From Candidatus Heimdallarchaeota archaeon LC_3 (lineage in GTDB: Archaea > Asgardarchaeota > Heimdallarchaeia > Hodarchaeales > LC-3): a stretch of DNA of 64,000 nt. The stretch is taken from the NCBI GenBank assembly GCA_001940645.1, contig MDVS01000131.1, forward strand, positions 1-64,000, in the 5' to 3' direction. The translations under genes were made by a program, and so were the position numbers. The notes under the pieces were generated by a model. The model was given only the letters and a program-made list of their open reading frames with translations, was not told the origin of the DNA and made no database searches. Shown here piece after piece: positions 19,405 to 28,302 of the stretch. Positions within the stretch are counted from its first letter, which is position 1, and every line of letters starts with the position of its first letter.

Positions 19405-20005
19405 AATATCACTATTATGCAATATTATAATGAAATAGTAAAAACGGTTTCCAAGCAAAGCCATTAAGCTAGCATGAGTAAGACGATTGAATTTTTAATC
19501 TAATCTTGGTGCTAAATGAGCATAGCTTAATTCGCTAAAAAATTTTGAAAATATAACAAATTATTGATTACAAAATGGAATTGTTCACAATAAATTCTAG
19601 ATTGTTTTAGAGGTTTACCTACTTTAAAAGATAAATTTTTTACATAGAATCATACCAAAAATTATTGCCTTGCATATTTTTCACAATTCCATAGCGTTTA
19701 ATGACTAATTTCACAACGAGATAATGGTTTCAAATAGCTAAAATCATTGAATTATTTTCTATTGAAGAATTAAATTTTGATTATTTATTGTCTTTTCTAT
19801 CCATTCAATCAAATATAATGTAATTATCATAAATTGAATTAAATGACGTTTATAATTAAAAAAAGTATCTGATTTCGATCTTTTGATACCTGCTCCAGAA
19901 AAAAAGGAATCAGTAGATAATTATATTAACTAGTTTTACCTACATTGGGCTTTATGAAAAAATATTATTTCTGTTTCAATCGACACAATATTTTGGTATT
20001 TCAAT
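19405..20005. other. Intergenic region between two divergent surface-protein genes
   Basis: About 600 AT-rich bases separate the minus-strand giant surface protein from the plus-strand LanC-like gene. Promoters for both must lie here. I see no reading frame, RNA gene or clear operator, only AT-rich TATA-like runs. Confidence 0.5.
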
Positions 20006-21562
20006 TTGATTAAGTTTAATTCGCTAACAATTGTTTTAATAATTTTCTTAACAGCTTTTAATCCATCTAGTTCAAATTCACAAGTTCCAGTATTATCTGA
20101 TTTTGATGAAAAAGTCTATTTCGGATACGAATATGGAACATCAGGAATAATAAATACACTACTAGAATTACAGAACGCGAAACTTCCTGATTTTAATCTT
20201 GATCTTATTCCATTAATAGAATTTACATTAGAGCAAGTATGGAACGATCGAATAAATTCAAATAGGACAAAATACGCTAGTTGGCCAAAAATGAAAGATT
20301 TTTATTCGATAATTTATCCTGGCCAAAAATATGGTCCAGCTGGCATATTTTTAACATTTATTAACTTATACAATACAACTGAAGATATAAAATGGCTCCA
20401 ACGTGCAGAAGAAGGATACTGGTTATTAGCATCACAAGCATTAAACTCGACCACTCAACCAAGATGGCCTTATTCATATAAATTTCCAAATGCAACGAGC
20501 GGAACTTCAACAACTGATCTTAAGTATGGAACATCGGGAATTTTATATTTCAATATGTTATTATATAAAATTACAAAAAATTCTTCTTATTTAGATCATG
20601 GTAGATTACTAATAAGTTCCTTGAAGGAAATGAGCACGAAAAAAATCATTGATGAACAAACATATTCAGTAATTCCCTGGTATTATCCTAATGGTGAAGA
20701 AACGATTATGACAGGATATAACTGGGGACTTACTGGAATAGCTCCCCTATTATATAGATACGCTAATATTTTAAATGATGAATCCTTAAAAACATGGTCA
20801 TTAGAACTTACTGATTTTATTCTAGCAATCCAAGAAAAAGATGGAGGCTGGAAAAATGAATATTTAGGAAAAGACTCAATTACGGGATTCGATGATGGAG
20901 TATCTGGAATTTTATATGGATTATATGAAATGCAACAACTCTCTGGACTTAAAAAATATTCTGATTCAATTATAAACGGTATTTCTTGGCTATTTTCCCA
21001 GTTTATTAATAATCAAACTCATAAAGGTTTTTTTTATGATAATTATAGAACAAATGTCTATACAAGTTTATATCGAGGTAGTATTGGAATTTTACGAATA
21101 TTAACAAGTATGAAGGAATATTTAAATGAAAATCAATATTCGAATGTTATTGATACCTATAAGTGGTTATTAACTAATGGTAGTATTGTAATTGAGGAAA
21201 ACAAAAAAGAATTGTTTTTATTATTATATAATCCAATGAATTACGAGTATATTGACTTTTCTTTTGCTGAGGGATTAGCAGGTTTATTAAGTGAATTAAT
21301 TCGGTTAAAACAAAATGAAAAGTTAGAAAACGATATTAATATTGATATAGACAAATTTTTGATATTAACCGTTGATACTTTATTGTATTTTCAAGATGAT
21401 TTTGGGTATTGGAATCGTCAAATATTAATTGATCAAAATTGGGATTTTTATAGGTTTAAAATCACATCTCAAGCAACGACACCAGTAAATGGAGCAGGAT
21501 TTGAGATATTAATGATAGGAATGGCGATTATTGGAATTTTCATTTATCGTAAAAGGAGATAA
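20006..21562 (+). CDS. Secreted, membrane-anchored LanC-like alpha/alpha-barrel protein
   Basis: 518 residues with a TTG start, a signal peptide (LTIVLIIFLTAFNPSSSNS), and repeated helical units each containing an aromatic-G-x-[AST]-G-I motif: EYGTSGI, KYGPAGI, KYGTSGI, NWGLTGI, DDGVSGI, YRGSIGI and FAEGLAGL. This seven-fold pattern is that of LanC-like proteins and glycan-active alpha/alpha-toroids. The Cys/Cys-His zinc ligands of true lanthionine cyclases are not visible, so cyclase activity is doubtful; a glycan-processing or binding role fits the extracellular setting. The C-terminus carries TPVNGAGFE, a hydrophobic segment and RKRR, the same anchor as the protein ending at 25731. Confidence 0.75.
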   Translation: MIKFNSLTIVLIIFLTAFNPSSSNSQVPVLSDFDEKVYFGYEYGTSGIINTLLELQNAKLPDFNLDLIPLIEFTLEQVWNDRINSNRTKYASWPKMKDFYSIIYPGQKYGPAGIFLTFINLYNTTEDIKWLQRAEEGYWLLASQALNSTTQPRWPYSYKFPNATSGTSTTDLKYGTSGILYFNMLLYKITKNSSYLDHGRLLISSLKEMSTKKIIDEQTYSVIPWYYPNGEETIMTGYNWGLTGIAPLLYRYANILNDESLKTWSLELTDFILAIQEKDGGWKNEYLGKDSITGFDDGVSGILYGLYEMQQLSGLKKYSDSIINGISWLFSQFINNQTHKGFFYDNYRTNVYTSLYRGSIGILRILTSMKEYLNENQYSNVIDTYKWLLTNGSIVIEENKKELFLLLYNPMNYEYIDFSFAEGLAGLLSELIRLKQNEKLENDINIDIDKFLILTVDTLLYFQDDFGYWNRQILIDQNWDFYRFKITSQATTPVNGAGFEILMIGMAIIGIFIYRKRR

Positions 21563-21563
21563 A

Positions 21564-21893
21564 GAAAATTTTACTTTTTATAATTTCTTTAGTAAATCGT
21601 TTAGTAAATCGACACATTTAATCCTGTCTGGACATGGATCAGATTTTCATGAAAAAATTCTTTTTCTTAATGGACCAGATTGGGATATGTGGATAGTAAA
21701 AACAGATGAAAAAGGAGTGCTAGAATGGAATGAAACTTATGGAGGAAGTGGAAACCAGATTATTCATTCAGCTATTCAAGTTTCAGATGGAGAAATAGTT
21801 GTTAGTTTAATAATGATTACTCATGAAACTCCTCAAAAAATATGTCTAATTTTTAAAAATAGTAGTAGACCTACGTTTTACGTTTTCTATTAA
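21564..21893 (+). pseudogene. Fragment of a delta-60/PQQ-like repeat surface protein
   Basis: The frame contains one repeat unit, DWDMWIVKTDEKGVLEWNET, followed by YGGSGNQIIHSA and a partial DGEIVV. This is the K-T-D-x-x-G-x-x-x-W-x-x-x-Y-G-G pattern of repeat proteins built as beta-propellers. Only a single unit remains and there is no start of its own. It lies between the LanC-like gene and a convergent protease gene, whose 3' end it overlaps. Confidence 0.5.
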
Positions 21894-22292
21894 GCACCAT
21901 TCCTGATGAATACCATCATATAACCATGATGCCAAGTTTAATATACTTCTTCCAATTACAGATCTCGGTGTTTCTATACCCACCCCTTTTATATCAGTGA
22001 ATTGCGTATTTGGTATCGAAAATTGTATTTTAAAGAATTTAACTATTCTTTCTCCACCGGCTGTTTTTACTACGGTAGATCCTTCGGATTTAATATTCAA
22101 TTCACTTAACTGGTTAGAAGTCAGTCCCACTACCCCATTAAATCCTGTATCAATTTTAGTTTCAATTGCTAAAAAATTTTTATTTTTGAAATTTCTGACG
22201 ATAATATTTAAGGAAGGATAAGGGACTTCTTCATCCTTTATAAAATTCCAACAGTGATAATCACTCTTACTATTATTCGATTTCATGATCAA
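21846..22292 (-). CDS. Retropepsin-like clan AA aspartic protease
   Basis: 148 residues. The core has the catalytic triad motif in ETKIDTGFNGVVGL, a flap-like TAGGERIVKFFKIQF, and the closing VIGRSILN. This single-domain layout matches small prokaryotic clan AA aspartic proteases that act as homodimers. The N-terminus up to about residue 30 is short and non-hydrophobic, so a cytoplasmic enzyme is likely. The gene overlaps the 3' end of the upstream helix-turn-helix-like gene by 20 bases, implying one transcript. The substrate is unknown. Confidence 0.75.
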   Translation of the reverse strand: MIMKSNNSKSDYHCWNFIKDEEVPYPSLNIIVRNFKNKNFLAIETKIDTGFNGVVGLTSNQLSELNIKSEGSTVVKTAGGERIVKFFKIQFSIPNTQFTDIKGVGIETPRSVIGRSILNLASWLYDGIHQEWCLIENVKRRSTTIFKN

Positions 22293-22705
22293 TTGTTAAA
22301 ACATCCCTTGTTGTTCCAATTGATAGATATACATAATCATCTGAAGGAGTTTTATCCCAATGACGTAAAATTAACTTATTTAAATTCGTGTCACTATCAA
22401 TAACTTCAAATTTATTAAGTAACACATGTTTTCCAGTATAATCTGATAGATTTAGATTGTTTATAATATCATAAATATCTTCATCTGGATTTTTAATTTT
22501 ATTTACGATAAATTTCCATTCAATAAAATAAAATTTCTTACGTTTATCATTAGAAAGGGTTTTACTTGAAATCATTCCAAGTTTCATAAGTTTAGAAAGT
22601 AGATTCCTTGCCGAAGTCGTTGATAAATTAGTTGTATCTACGAATTCGTCAAAAAAAAAACTCTTTAGATTTAAATTTTATCGAAATGTTTTTTGTCTGC
22701 GACAT
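22273..22705 (-). CDS. Winged-helix-like protein with a homopolymer frameshift
   Basis: The in-frame part from 22587 (MKLGMISSKTLSNDKRKK) continues upstream, without a start codon, as DEFVDTTNLSTTSARNLLSKL, a helix-turn-helix-like segment. A good ATG at 22705 (MSQTKNISIKFKSKEF) is one base out of frame, and the shift falls in a run of ten A on the plus strand (22651-22660). With nine, the two frames would join into a protein of about 144 residues with a winged-helix N-terminus. The run may be a sequencing error or a switch. The downstream aspartic protease gene overlaps by 20 bases. The later half (EWKFIVNKIKNPDEDIYDI) is not a family I recognise. Confidence 0.55.
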
Positions 22706-22760
22706 AAGTATAGCATTTATATCATATCTATAACATTATTAAAGTTATATATTTTCAAAC

Positions 22761-23042
22761 TTGGGAAATCATTTTAAAAAAATTAAAATGGATTATGATC
22801 CAAATAATCCAATTAATGTAGGAGATTTAATACCAATAGGAATAGTTCTCGTAACGGTATTAGGAGGAGGGGGAACATTAGCAATTAATGCTTATAATAA
22901 TAGAAAAAATAGACTGAAAAATAGTTTAGAAAAAGGATCAGATATTATTGACAAACGAAAACATTGTCCGAATTGTAGTTCAAGAATAGGAACAAGAGAT
23001 GAATTCTGTCCAAAATGTGGATATAAAATTGGTGAAATATAA
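22761..23042 (+). pseudogene. Truncated copy of the zinc-ribbon membrane protein
   Basis: From about 22788 the product matches the C-terminal third of the protein encoded at 25805: acidic linker, transmembrane GDLIPIGIVLVTVLGGGGT, NRKNRLKNSLEKGSDIIDKR, then a four-Cys zinc ribbon CPNC...CPKCGYKI. The signal peptide and extracellular domain of the intact copy are missing. It is followed 10 bases later by a truncated copy of the partner gene, as in the intact pair. A short anchored zinc ribbon could still be made. Confidence 0.6.
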
Positions 23043-23052
23043 TGTGTGAAGA

Positions 23053-23112
23053 ATGAAAGATATCGATTTTTTTGAAATTGTTGTTGAAATGATTTCCCAA
23101 CAATGTAATTGA
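23053..23112 (+). pseudogene. First 19 codons of the MKDIDF membrane-protein family
   Basis: A frame reading MKDIDFFEIVVEMIS and stopping soon after. It is the start of the partner membrane-protein gene, truncated, at the same 10-base distance from the zinc-ribbon gene as in the intact unit at 25805-27611. This shows that the two genes were copied together. Confidence 0.6.
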
Positions 23113-23238
23113 TAAAGTGGGATGGAGGGGTTAAAGGTAAAAAGAATACACCCGCAATGTAGGAAAGTATTTTTAATTTTAAGTAAGAAGAAATATAAAT
23201 ACAATTCATGAAAACCCATTTTTATAGGGGTTTTTGTC

Positions 23239-25731
23239 TTGAAATTAAAATCTAAAAAGAGTCTCAAATTTACTTTTGTTGTACCTATTGTTTTATTGAT
23301 TTCAGTCATTTCAGTTGGATTATCATCTGGAGTTATGAATCAAACTCAGTATTCTGAAAAAGTTGTTCCTATTCAATTCTTCCATGAAGAAGATTTTTCC
23401 AAGGATATACCAACCAATAAAATTGAAGCACCAGAATTCAATGCCTCAGATTTTCTTGATGAATTAACATCATTTAACGAAACAGGAATAGAAGTGTATC
23501 TGGGAACAGACCAAATACCAGGATTTACTGATACATTAACCTATTTAGTTATTAACATAACTGATGGGTATATTTATGATGACAAAGATAGCATCGGTGC
23601 GGGAGATATTTATCTTAAAGTATGGGCTAATGGAAATTTTACACGTTATCCAGAGAATGGAGACATTCAGGTGAATAGTAATAATCCAATAACGTTTAAT
23701 TTTGTAGCTTTTGAGGGCTGGACTTTCAATGATAGCGTCAAAGTTGAGGTCTGGGATGCCGATGTAACATTTGATCAGAGTTTAGGAAACGTCACTTACT
23801 CAACAGGTAGTCCTGCTTCTACAACACTTGAAATGAAGACTGGTAGCGGAGATGCTAATGTAACCATTCAATTTATAGCAACAGGGACAAAAAATACAAT
23901 TACTGCTGAAGAATTAATATCAGGATATAGACCATTTCTTTATATAGACGATGAAACCAGTGGAACAGAAGAACCGGACAATATTTATGGAAGAGTGGCG
24001 ATAGGATATGATGACAAATTTGCAAAAGATCTCTGGGCCTTACAGTATTTCTTTTTCTGGGAGAAAGAATCTTATGGGACTCCTTCAATACAATTGCATA
24101 AATATGATTACGAAGAATTTATTATATTTCTTGATCCAGCATCTGTGTCTTTACCTGTTAGGTATGTGTATGACCAAGCGAATAATCCATTATTACCAGA
24201 CCACGAATTTGTAATATATGAGGATAGTCCAACGCAGACAGGACAATTAACCGCAGATATCGAGTTTCCTGAGGAATTTCAACCGTTTTTAGGAACGAAT
24301 ATAACAATTCCATATACTGTATATAATCGAGGAGATATTTATGCTAATGGTGCTTATACAGATGCGTTATTAGGAACAGGTGGGTTAAAATTAACAGTAG
24401 ACACTTTTTACCATTCTTTTGATACCGGAGAAGGATCAAATGAAATAGGCTATAATTATACTGTTGAGGATTTTTCAGATCCAGTAATCAAAGATTGGTA
24501 TAGCCACATGAATGAATCTCTTCACGATACAATACATAATATACCAATAATTTCTTATACTACTCCAAAAGTGTCTCCATTCACCTTTTACGTATCCAAT
24601 CCATTTACCAAACCCTATATCATAAATGCATGGGATAACGTAATGGCTGATCTAAAAGCATTTGAGGAAGCCCAAAATCAGAAAGTAATCTATGAAGGAG
24701 GATTGAAAGTAAAAACAACTACTGGAATAGATTCAGTATTAACAGTGAAATATCCACAAACCGTCGATGCAGGACAAAGTTACACGGTAAATTACAGTAT
24801 AGATATGGATACAGATACACTAGTGTTACAGATTGAGTACGATTTTAAACTAAACATAACAACAAATTTCTGGTTTTTGGGAGGATCATTAGTACTCGAT
24901 CATAATGGATCCTATAGTTTTGACATACCGACACAAGTAATGCAAACTGGGTTAAAAGCAGTAGGAGTAGGATTAACAAAGGTAGCAGAAAATATTGCTG
25001 ACAATGTAAACGATGTTATTGATGCTCTGTATCTGGAAATAGATCACGTAATTATATCGCCAACGTTTTTCGGAACAATAGTAAATGCTTCACTGAGTCT
25101 CCATTTATGGGACATGATGGTGGATTTAATACCTCCAATCGTAGGAATAGTAGCTCCACAATATGAAACGTTTGTAGATATACTTTTCATTATCATGGAT
25201 TTAATAATCAACCATTTCGACCTACGATTAGAATTTCTAATTGATGCAGGAATAGTTGGAGCATTAGAAGTGGATAATACAATTGGAGGAGTAGATAAAA
25301 CAGAAATCGCCTTTACAGAATCAGGAGTAGAGGTACCAGTTGAATTGACCATTGATACTGATCCCGCGAAAACACCATTAGAATTAGTACTGAAAGATAT
25401 AGCAAACGCATTATTATTCTCAGTAGATTGGCACCTAAACGGAGGATTAGAATATCCATTTAGTAAATATATAAGTGATTGGGAGTTCGAATTAGGAACG
25501 TTTCCATCATTCAGTAAAGATCTACCAAGTGATTGGATAGGAGCAAATGTAACAGAAGTAAAAGCAGTAATGGATGTCGAAGGGGTAGTGGTACCAACAA
25601 CATCGACAAGCTCTACAACACCAACGACAACAACCAGTGGACCAACAACACCAGTAAATGGAGCAGGATTCGAACTACTAATTGTAGGAATAGCGATAAT
25701 TGGAATAGTAATTTACAGGAAAAAAAGGTAA
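23239..25731 (+). CDS. Large secreted, C-terminally anchored surface protein
   Basis: 830 residues. A TTG start opens a signal peptide (FVVPIVLLISVISVGLS). Residues of about 75-200 look like a C2-type beta-sandwich with strands such as YLVINITDGYIYDDKD and SVKVEVWDADVTFD, in which acidic loops could bind calcium. The central part is beta-rich, residues of about 560-650 include hydrophobic helices, and the end has a Thr/Ser linker, TPVNGAGFE, a hydrophobic segment and RKKR. The anchor is almost the same as that of the LanC-like protein. I do not recognise the whole protein. A GGGG motif lies 10 bases before the TTG. Confidence 0.75.
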   Translation: MKLKSKKSLKFTFVVPIVLLISVISVGLSSGVMNQTQYSEKVVPIQFFHEEDFSKDIPTNKIEAPEFNASDFLDELTSFNETGIEVYLGTDQIPGFTDTLTYLVINITDGYIYDDKDSIGAGDIYLKVWANGNFTRYPENGDIQVNSNNPITFNFVAFEGWTFNDSVKVEVWDADVTFDQSLGNVTYSTGSPASTTLEMKTGSGDANVTIQFIATGTKNTITAEELISGYRPFLYIDDETSGTEEPDNIYGRVAIGYDDKFAKDLWALQYFFFWEKESYGTPSIQLHKYDYEEFIIFLDPASVSLPVRYVYDQANNPLLPDHEFVIYEDSPTQTGQLTADIEFPEEFQPFLGTNITIPYTVYNRGDIYANGAYTDALLGTGGLKLTVDTFYHSFDTGEGSNEIGYNYTVEDFSDPVIKDWYSHMNESLHDTIHNIPIISYTTPKVSPFTFYVSNPFTKPYIINAWDNVMADLKAFEEAQNQKVIYEGGLKVKTTTGIDSVLTVKYPQTVDAGQSYTVNYSIDMDTDTLVLQIEYDFKLNITTNFWFLGGSLVLDHNGSYSFDIPTQVMQTGLKAVGVGLTKVAENIADNVNDVIDALYLEIDHVIISPTFFGTIVNASLSLHLWDMMVDLIPPIVGIVAPQYETFVDILFIIMDLIINHFDLRLEFLIDAGIVGALEVDNTIGGVDKTEIAFTESGVEVPVELTIDTDPAKTPLELVLKDIANALLFSVDWHLNGGLEYPFSKYISDWEFELGTFPSFSKDLPSDWIGANVTEVKAVMDVEGVVVPTTSTSSTTPTTTTSGPTTPVNGAGFELLIVGIAIIGIVIYRKKR

Positions 25732-25804
25732 AGTAAAATCTAAAATTATTTTCCTTACTCTTTTTCTTTTCGATTTCCTAAGCAAAAAAAAAAGGTCATG
25801 TGAT

Positions 25805-26545
25805 ATGAAATTTAATAAATTCTTTTCTTCACTATTGGTTATACAATTACTGTTATTAACTAACCATCAAGTGAGTGGACAAAAAGATTATAGTCGTATA
25901 TTGGAAAGTGGGAATGACTCAAAAATGAAAATAACAATTACATCAAACGACACATATAATCTGTTAGAAGAGAGCGATTATAGGTACTTTGTTGAAGTTG
26001 AAGCAATTGAATTTGCGACAAATCAAGATCGATTCCATTCAATGACAGTACAAATTCAATTAAGATTGACAAATCAAACATTGCAAAGTGAAGAAAATTT
26101 AGCAGACTTAAACGGAATAAATGAAACATCAAATACCTTGGTATCAATAGAATATACACCAATAGATAATTTAATATCAGGAGAAAACAATTGGACAGTA
26201 GAATTTAGGCTAATCTACAAAGAAGGGTTAATACTGCAAACAGATCCAACGATAACAACAGACTGGATGGATTTGGCTAAAGGAGGACTGATTTATGATC
26301 CAAGTGATCCATTATTTGAGGGAGATTTTATACCAATAGGAATTGTTCTCGTAATGCTATTAGGCGGAGGGGGAACAATAATATTTAATAGATATAACAG
26401 TAGAAAAAATAGGTTGAAAGATAAATTTGAGGAAGTATCAGATTTTATTGACAAAAGAGGGCAATGTCCAAATTGCAATGAAAAAACAAAAATAAAAGAT
26501 GAATTCTGTGCAACTTGTGGATATAAAATAAAATCAGGAGAATGA
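25805..26545 (+). CDS. Single-pass membrane protein with cytoplasmic zinc ribbon
   Basis: 246 residues: signal peptide (FFSSLLVIQLLLLTNHQVSG), an extracellular domain of about 140 residues that is beta-rich and Asn/Thr-rich, a transmembrane segment at about 175-197 (IPIGIVLVMLLGGGGTI), a basic stop-transfer NRYNSRKNRLK, a helix, and a C-terminal zinc ribbon C-x2-C...C-x2-C (CPNC, CATC). The order places the ribbon in the cytoplasm. The next gene starts 10 bases later and encodes a multi-pass membrane protein, so the two probably form a complex. A truncated copy of the pair lies at 22761-23112. Function unknown. Confidence 0.75.
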   Translation: MKFNKFFSSLLVIQLLLLTNHQVSGQKDYSRILESGNDSKMKITITSNDTYNLLEESDYRYFVEVEAIEFATNQDRFHSMTVQIQLRLTNQTLQSEENLADLNGINETSNTLVSIEYTPIDNLISGENNWTVEFRLIYKEGLILQTDPTITTDWMDLAKGGLIYDPSDPLFEGDFIPIGIVLVMLLGGGGTIIFNRYNSRKNRLKDKFEEVSDFIDKRGQCPNCNEKTKIKDEFCATCGYKIKSGE

Positions 26546-26555
26546 TTCTAGCCAT

Positions 26556-27611
26556 TTGAAAGATATTGACTTTTTAGAAACCGTGTTTCCAAAATTAAGA
26601 AATGAATTTGAGAAATCAAGTATTGAAAATAAGATACTACATATTGTATTGTTACCACTAATTGTAGTTAGTTATTCAGAAGAACCAAGAAAAGTAAAGT
26701 TTTTTCTATTTATTATTACATTAATTATATTTCCAGTTTATATTGGATTTTTAATAATCACCTTACCATTTCTCTTATTAGCATCTCTTGTTTTGGAATT
26801 ACATTTTTTAAAATTGAGGACAGTTTTATCATATTTTCCAAAGTTATTACTAATAATATTCATAATGTTTGTAATAAGCGGATTTGGATTAGGATACAGT
26901 TTAGTTACTGTAAGCAGTGATTTTGATGAATTGCCATTGGATGTTGATAATGGAAGTTGGAATAGAACATCTGAATTATTCAAAAGTGTTCATGACAGAT
27001 TTCTGGTTACCCAAGTTGTAACGTCGCTTGCAATGATTGGATTTTATATTCTAGCTTTTTATTTTGTATTTTTACACAAGAAGGAACATCCGTATCTGTT
27101 AGAAGAAGAAAAAGAAAATTTGATTATGTTTTTCAGGAAATCGTTCTTTTATATACCAATATATTTAACGTATTTGATAATACCAGCAACAGCAATACAT
27201 ATCGATTTAGGAGGAGAGAGAACAACATTATTCTATAATTATTACACTGAATTATTTGCTTGGATATGGTTGGAATTTGGGTTTGCAGTGTTTTATGGAA
27301 TATTCTTGTTGATACGATTGAGGATATATTTAAGGAAAAGAGGAGAGAAAGAAGGGCTAGCATTAGAAGATGACCCAAAAGAAACAGATAATTATTCAGA
27401 AGAAGGAGAACAAGAGGTTGAAGAAAGAGCACAAGAAGAGGAAGAACTTGGATTTAGTGATGAAGTAGAGCAAAAAGCCGAAGAACTAGTTAAAGATGAG
27501 ATGAATGAAAAATTTGAAGAAGAAGTAGAAAAAAAAGCTGAGGAGTTAGTGGAAGAACAGATGAAGAAAGAAGAAAACGACAGTAGCGTAACAAACGAAG
27601 ACGAAAATTAG
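26556..27611 (+). CDS. Multi-pass membrane protein with long acidic coiled-coil tail
   Basis: 351 residues starting at a TTG (MKDIDFLETVFPKL). It has five or six transmembrane segments between about residues 30 and 255, then an acidic tail of about 90 residues with near-repeats (EVEQKAEELVKDEM, EVEKKAEELVEEQM) predicted as coiled coil. The tail would be cytoplasmic and could contact the zinc ribbon of the partner encoded 10 bases upstream. Broken or partial copies lie at 432, 4069, 6373 and 23053, so the family has expanded and decayed locally. I know of no named family. Confidence 0.75.
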   Translation: MKDIDFLETVFPKLRNEFEKSSIENKILHIVLLPLIVVSYSEEPRKVKFFLFIITLIIFPVYIGFLIITLPFLLLASLVLELHFLKLRTVLSYFPKLLLIIFIMFVISGFGLGYSLVTVSSDFDELPLDVDNGSWNRTSELFKSVHDRFLVTQVVTSLAMIGFYILAFYFVFLHKKEHPYLLEEEKENLIMFFRKSFFYIPIYLTYLIIPATAIHIDLGGERTTLFYNYYTELFAWIWLEFGFAVFYGIFLLIRLRIYLRKRGEKEGLALEDDPKETDNYSEEGEQEVEERAQEEEELGFSDEVEQKAEELVKDEMNEKFEEEVEKKAEELVEEQMKKEENDSSVTNEDEN

Positions 27612-27817
27612 ATTTAAGATGAATTTAAAAAAGACTAAAAAAGAAAGATCTAAAGAATTTGTTTTTTGTATTATGTAATAAAATATTATAAGAAATTTGA
27701 ATAAAATAGAAAAACATTTATTGACAAGTTTTCATGGAATCCGTGTGTAAGAATTAGGTATCTTAAATAGCAAAGTATAATAAGAATCTTAGCAAAATAG
27801 AAAAGGAAAGGGAATCT

Positions 27818-28201
27818 ATGGAAAAAAAAAAGAAAAATTTAAATTTTAACGACATCATAGAATTGGGAATTAATACAATTATTCTTGGACCCAAAAAAGC
27901 TGCTGATGAACTTTATAAAAAAATGGAAAATAAACCCAAGAAAGAAGTGAAAATGAAAACCAATCCGACTCCTATAAAAAAAGAAATATCTCGAAAAATT
28001 GAAACAACACCAAATGAACCAATTTTCGATGATTTCGATGATGATTATGACGATTTTAGTGACCAAGAGCGTTCTTCGAACGATCAACGGTCGGATGTAA
28101 TGAATCCAAATAATGACGAAAATCAAATGGACAACGATAATCGATCAAACCAAATGAATCCAAATAACGATGCATATTGGTCATCGAGAGGGAGGAAATA
28201 A
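27818..28201 (+). CDS. Small charged, largely disordered protein, unknown
   Basis: 127 residues. A Lys-rich start (MEKKKKNLNF) precedes one amphipathic helix (DIIELGINTIILGPKKAADEL). An acidic patch (DDFDDDYDDFSD) follows, then a near-duplicated MNPNND segment. The second half looks disordered. A GGAAAGGGAA purine run precedes the ATG. It stands alone between the membrane-protein pair and the defence block. I do not recognise it. Confidence 0.55.
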   Translation: MEKKKKNLNFNDIIELGINTIILGPKKAADELYKKMENKPKKEVKMKTNPTPIKKEISRKIETTPNEPIFDDFDDDYDDFSDQERSSNDQRSDVMNPNNDENQMDNDNRSNQMNPNNDAYWSSRGRK

Positions 28202-28302
28202 GAAAAATTTAAATATTTAGATTACAAATTTGACTTCTAATTAATTGCAATAACAAAATTTATATTTATCAATATCTTTAAATTTTATTGGAATAACAAG
28301 AA

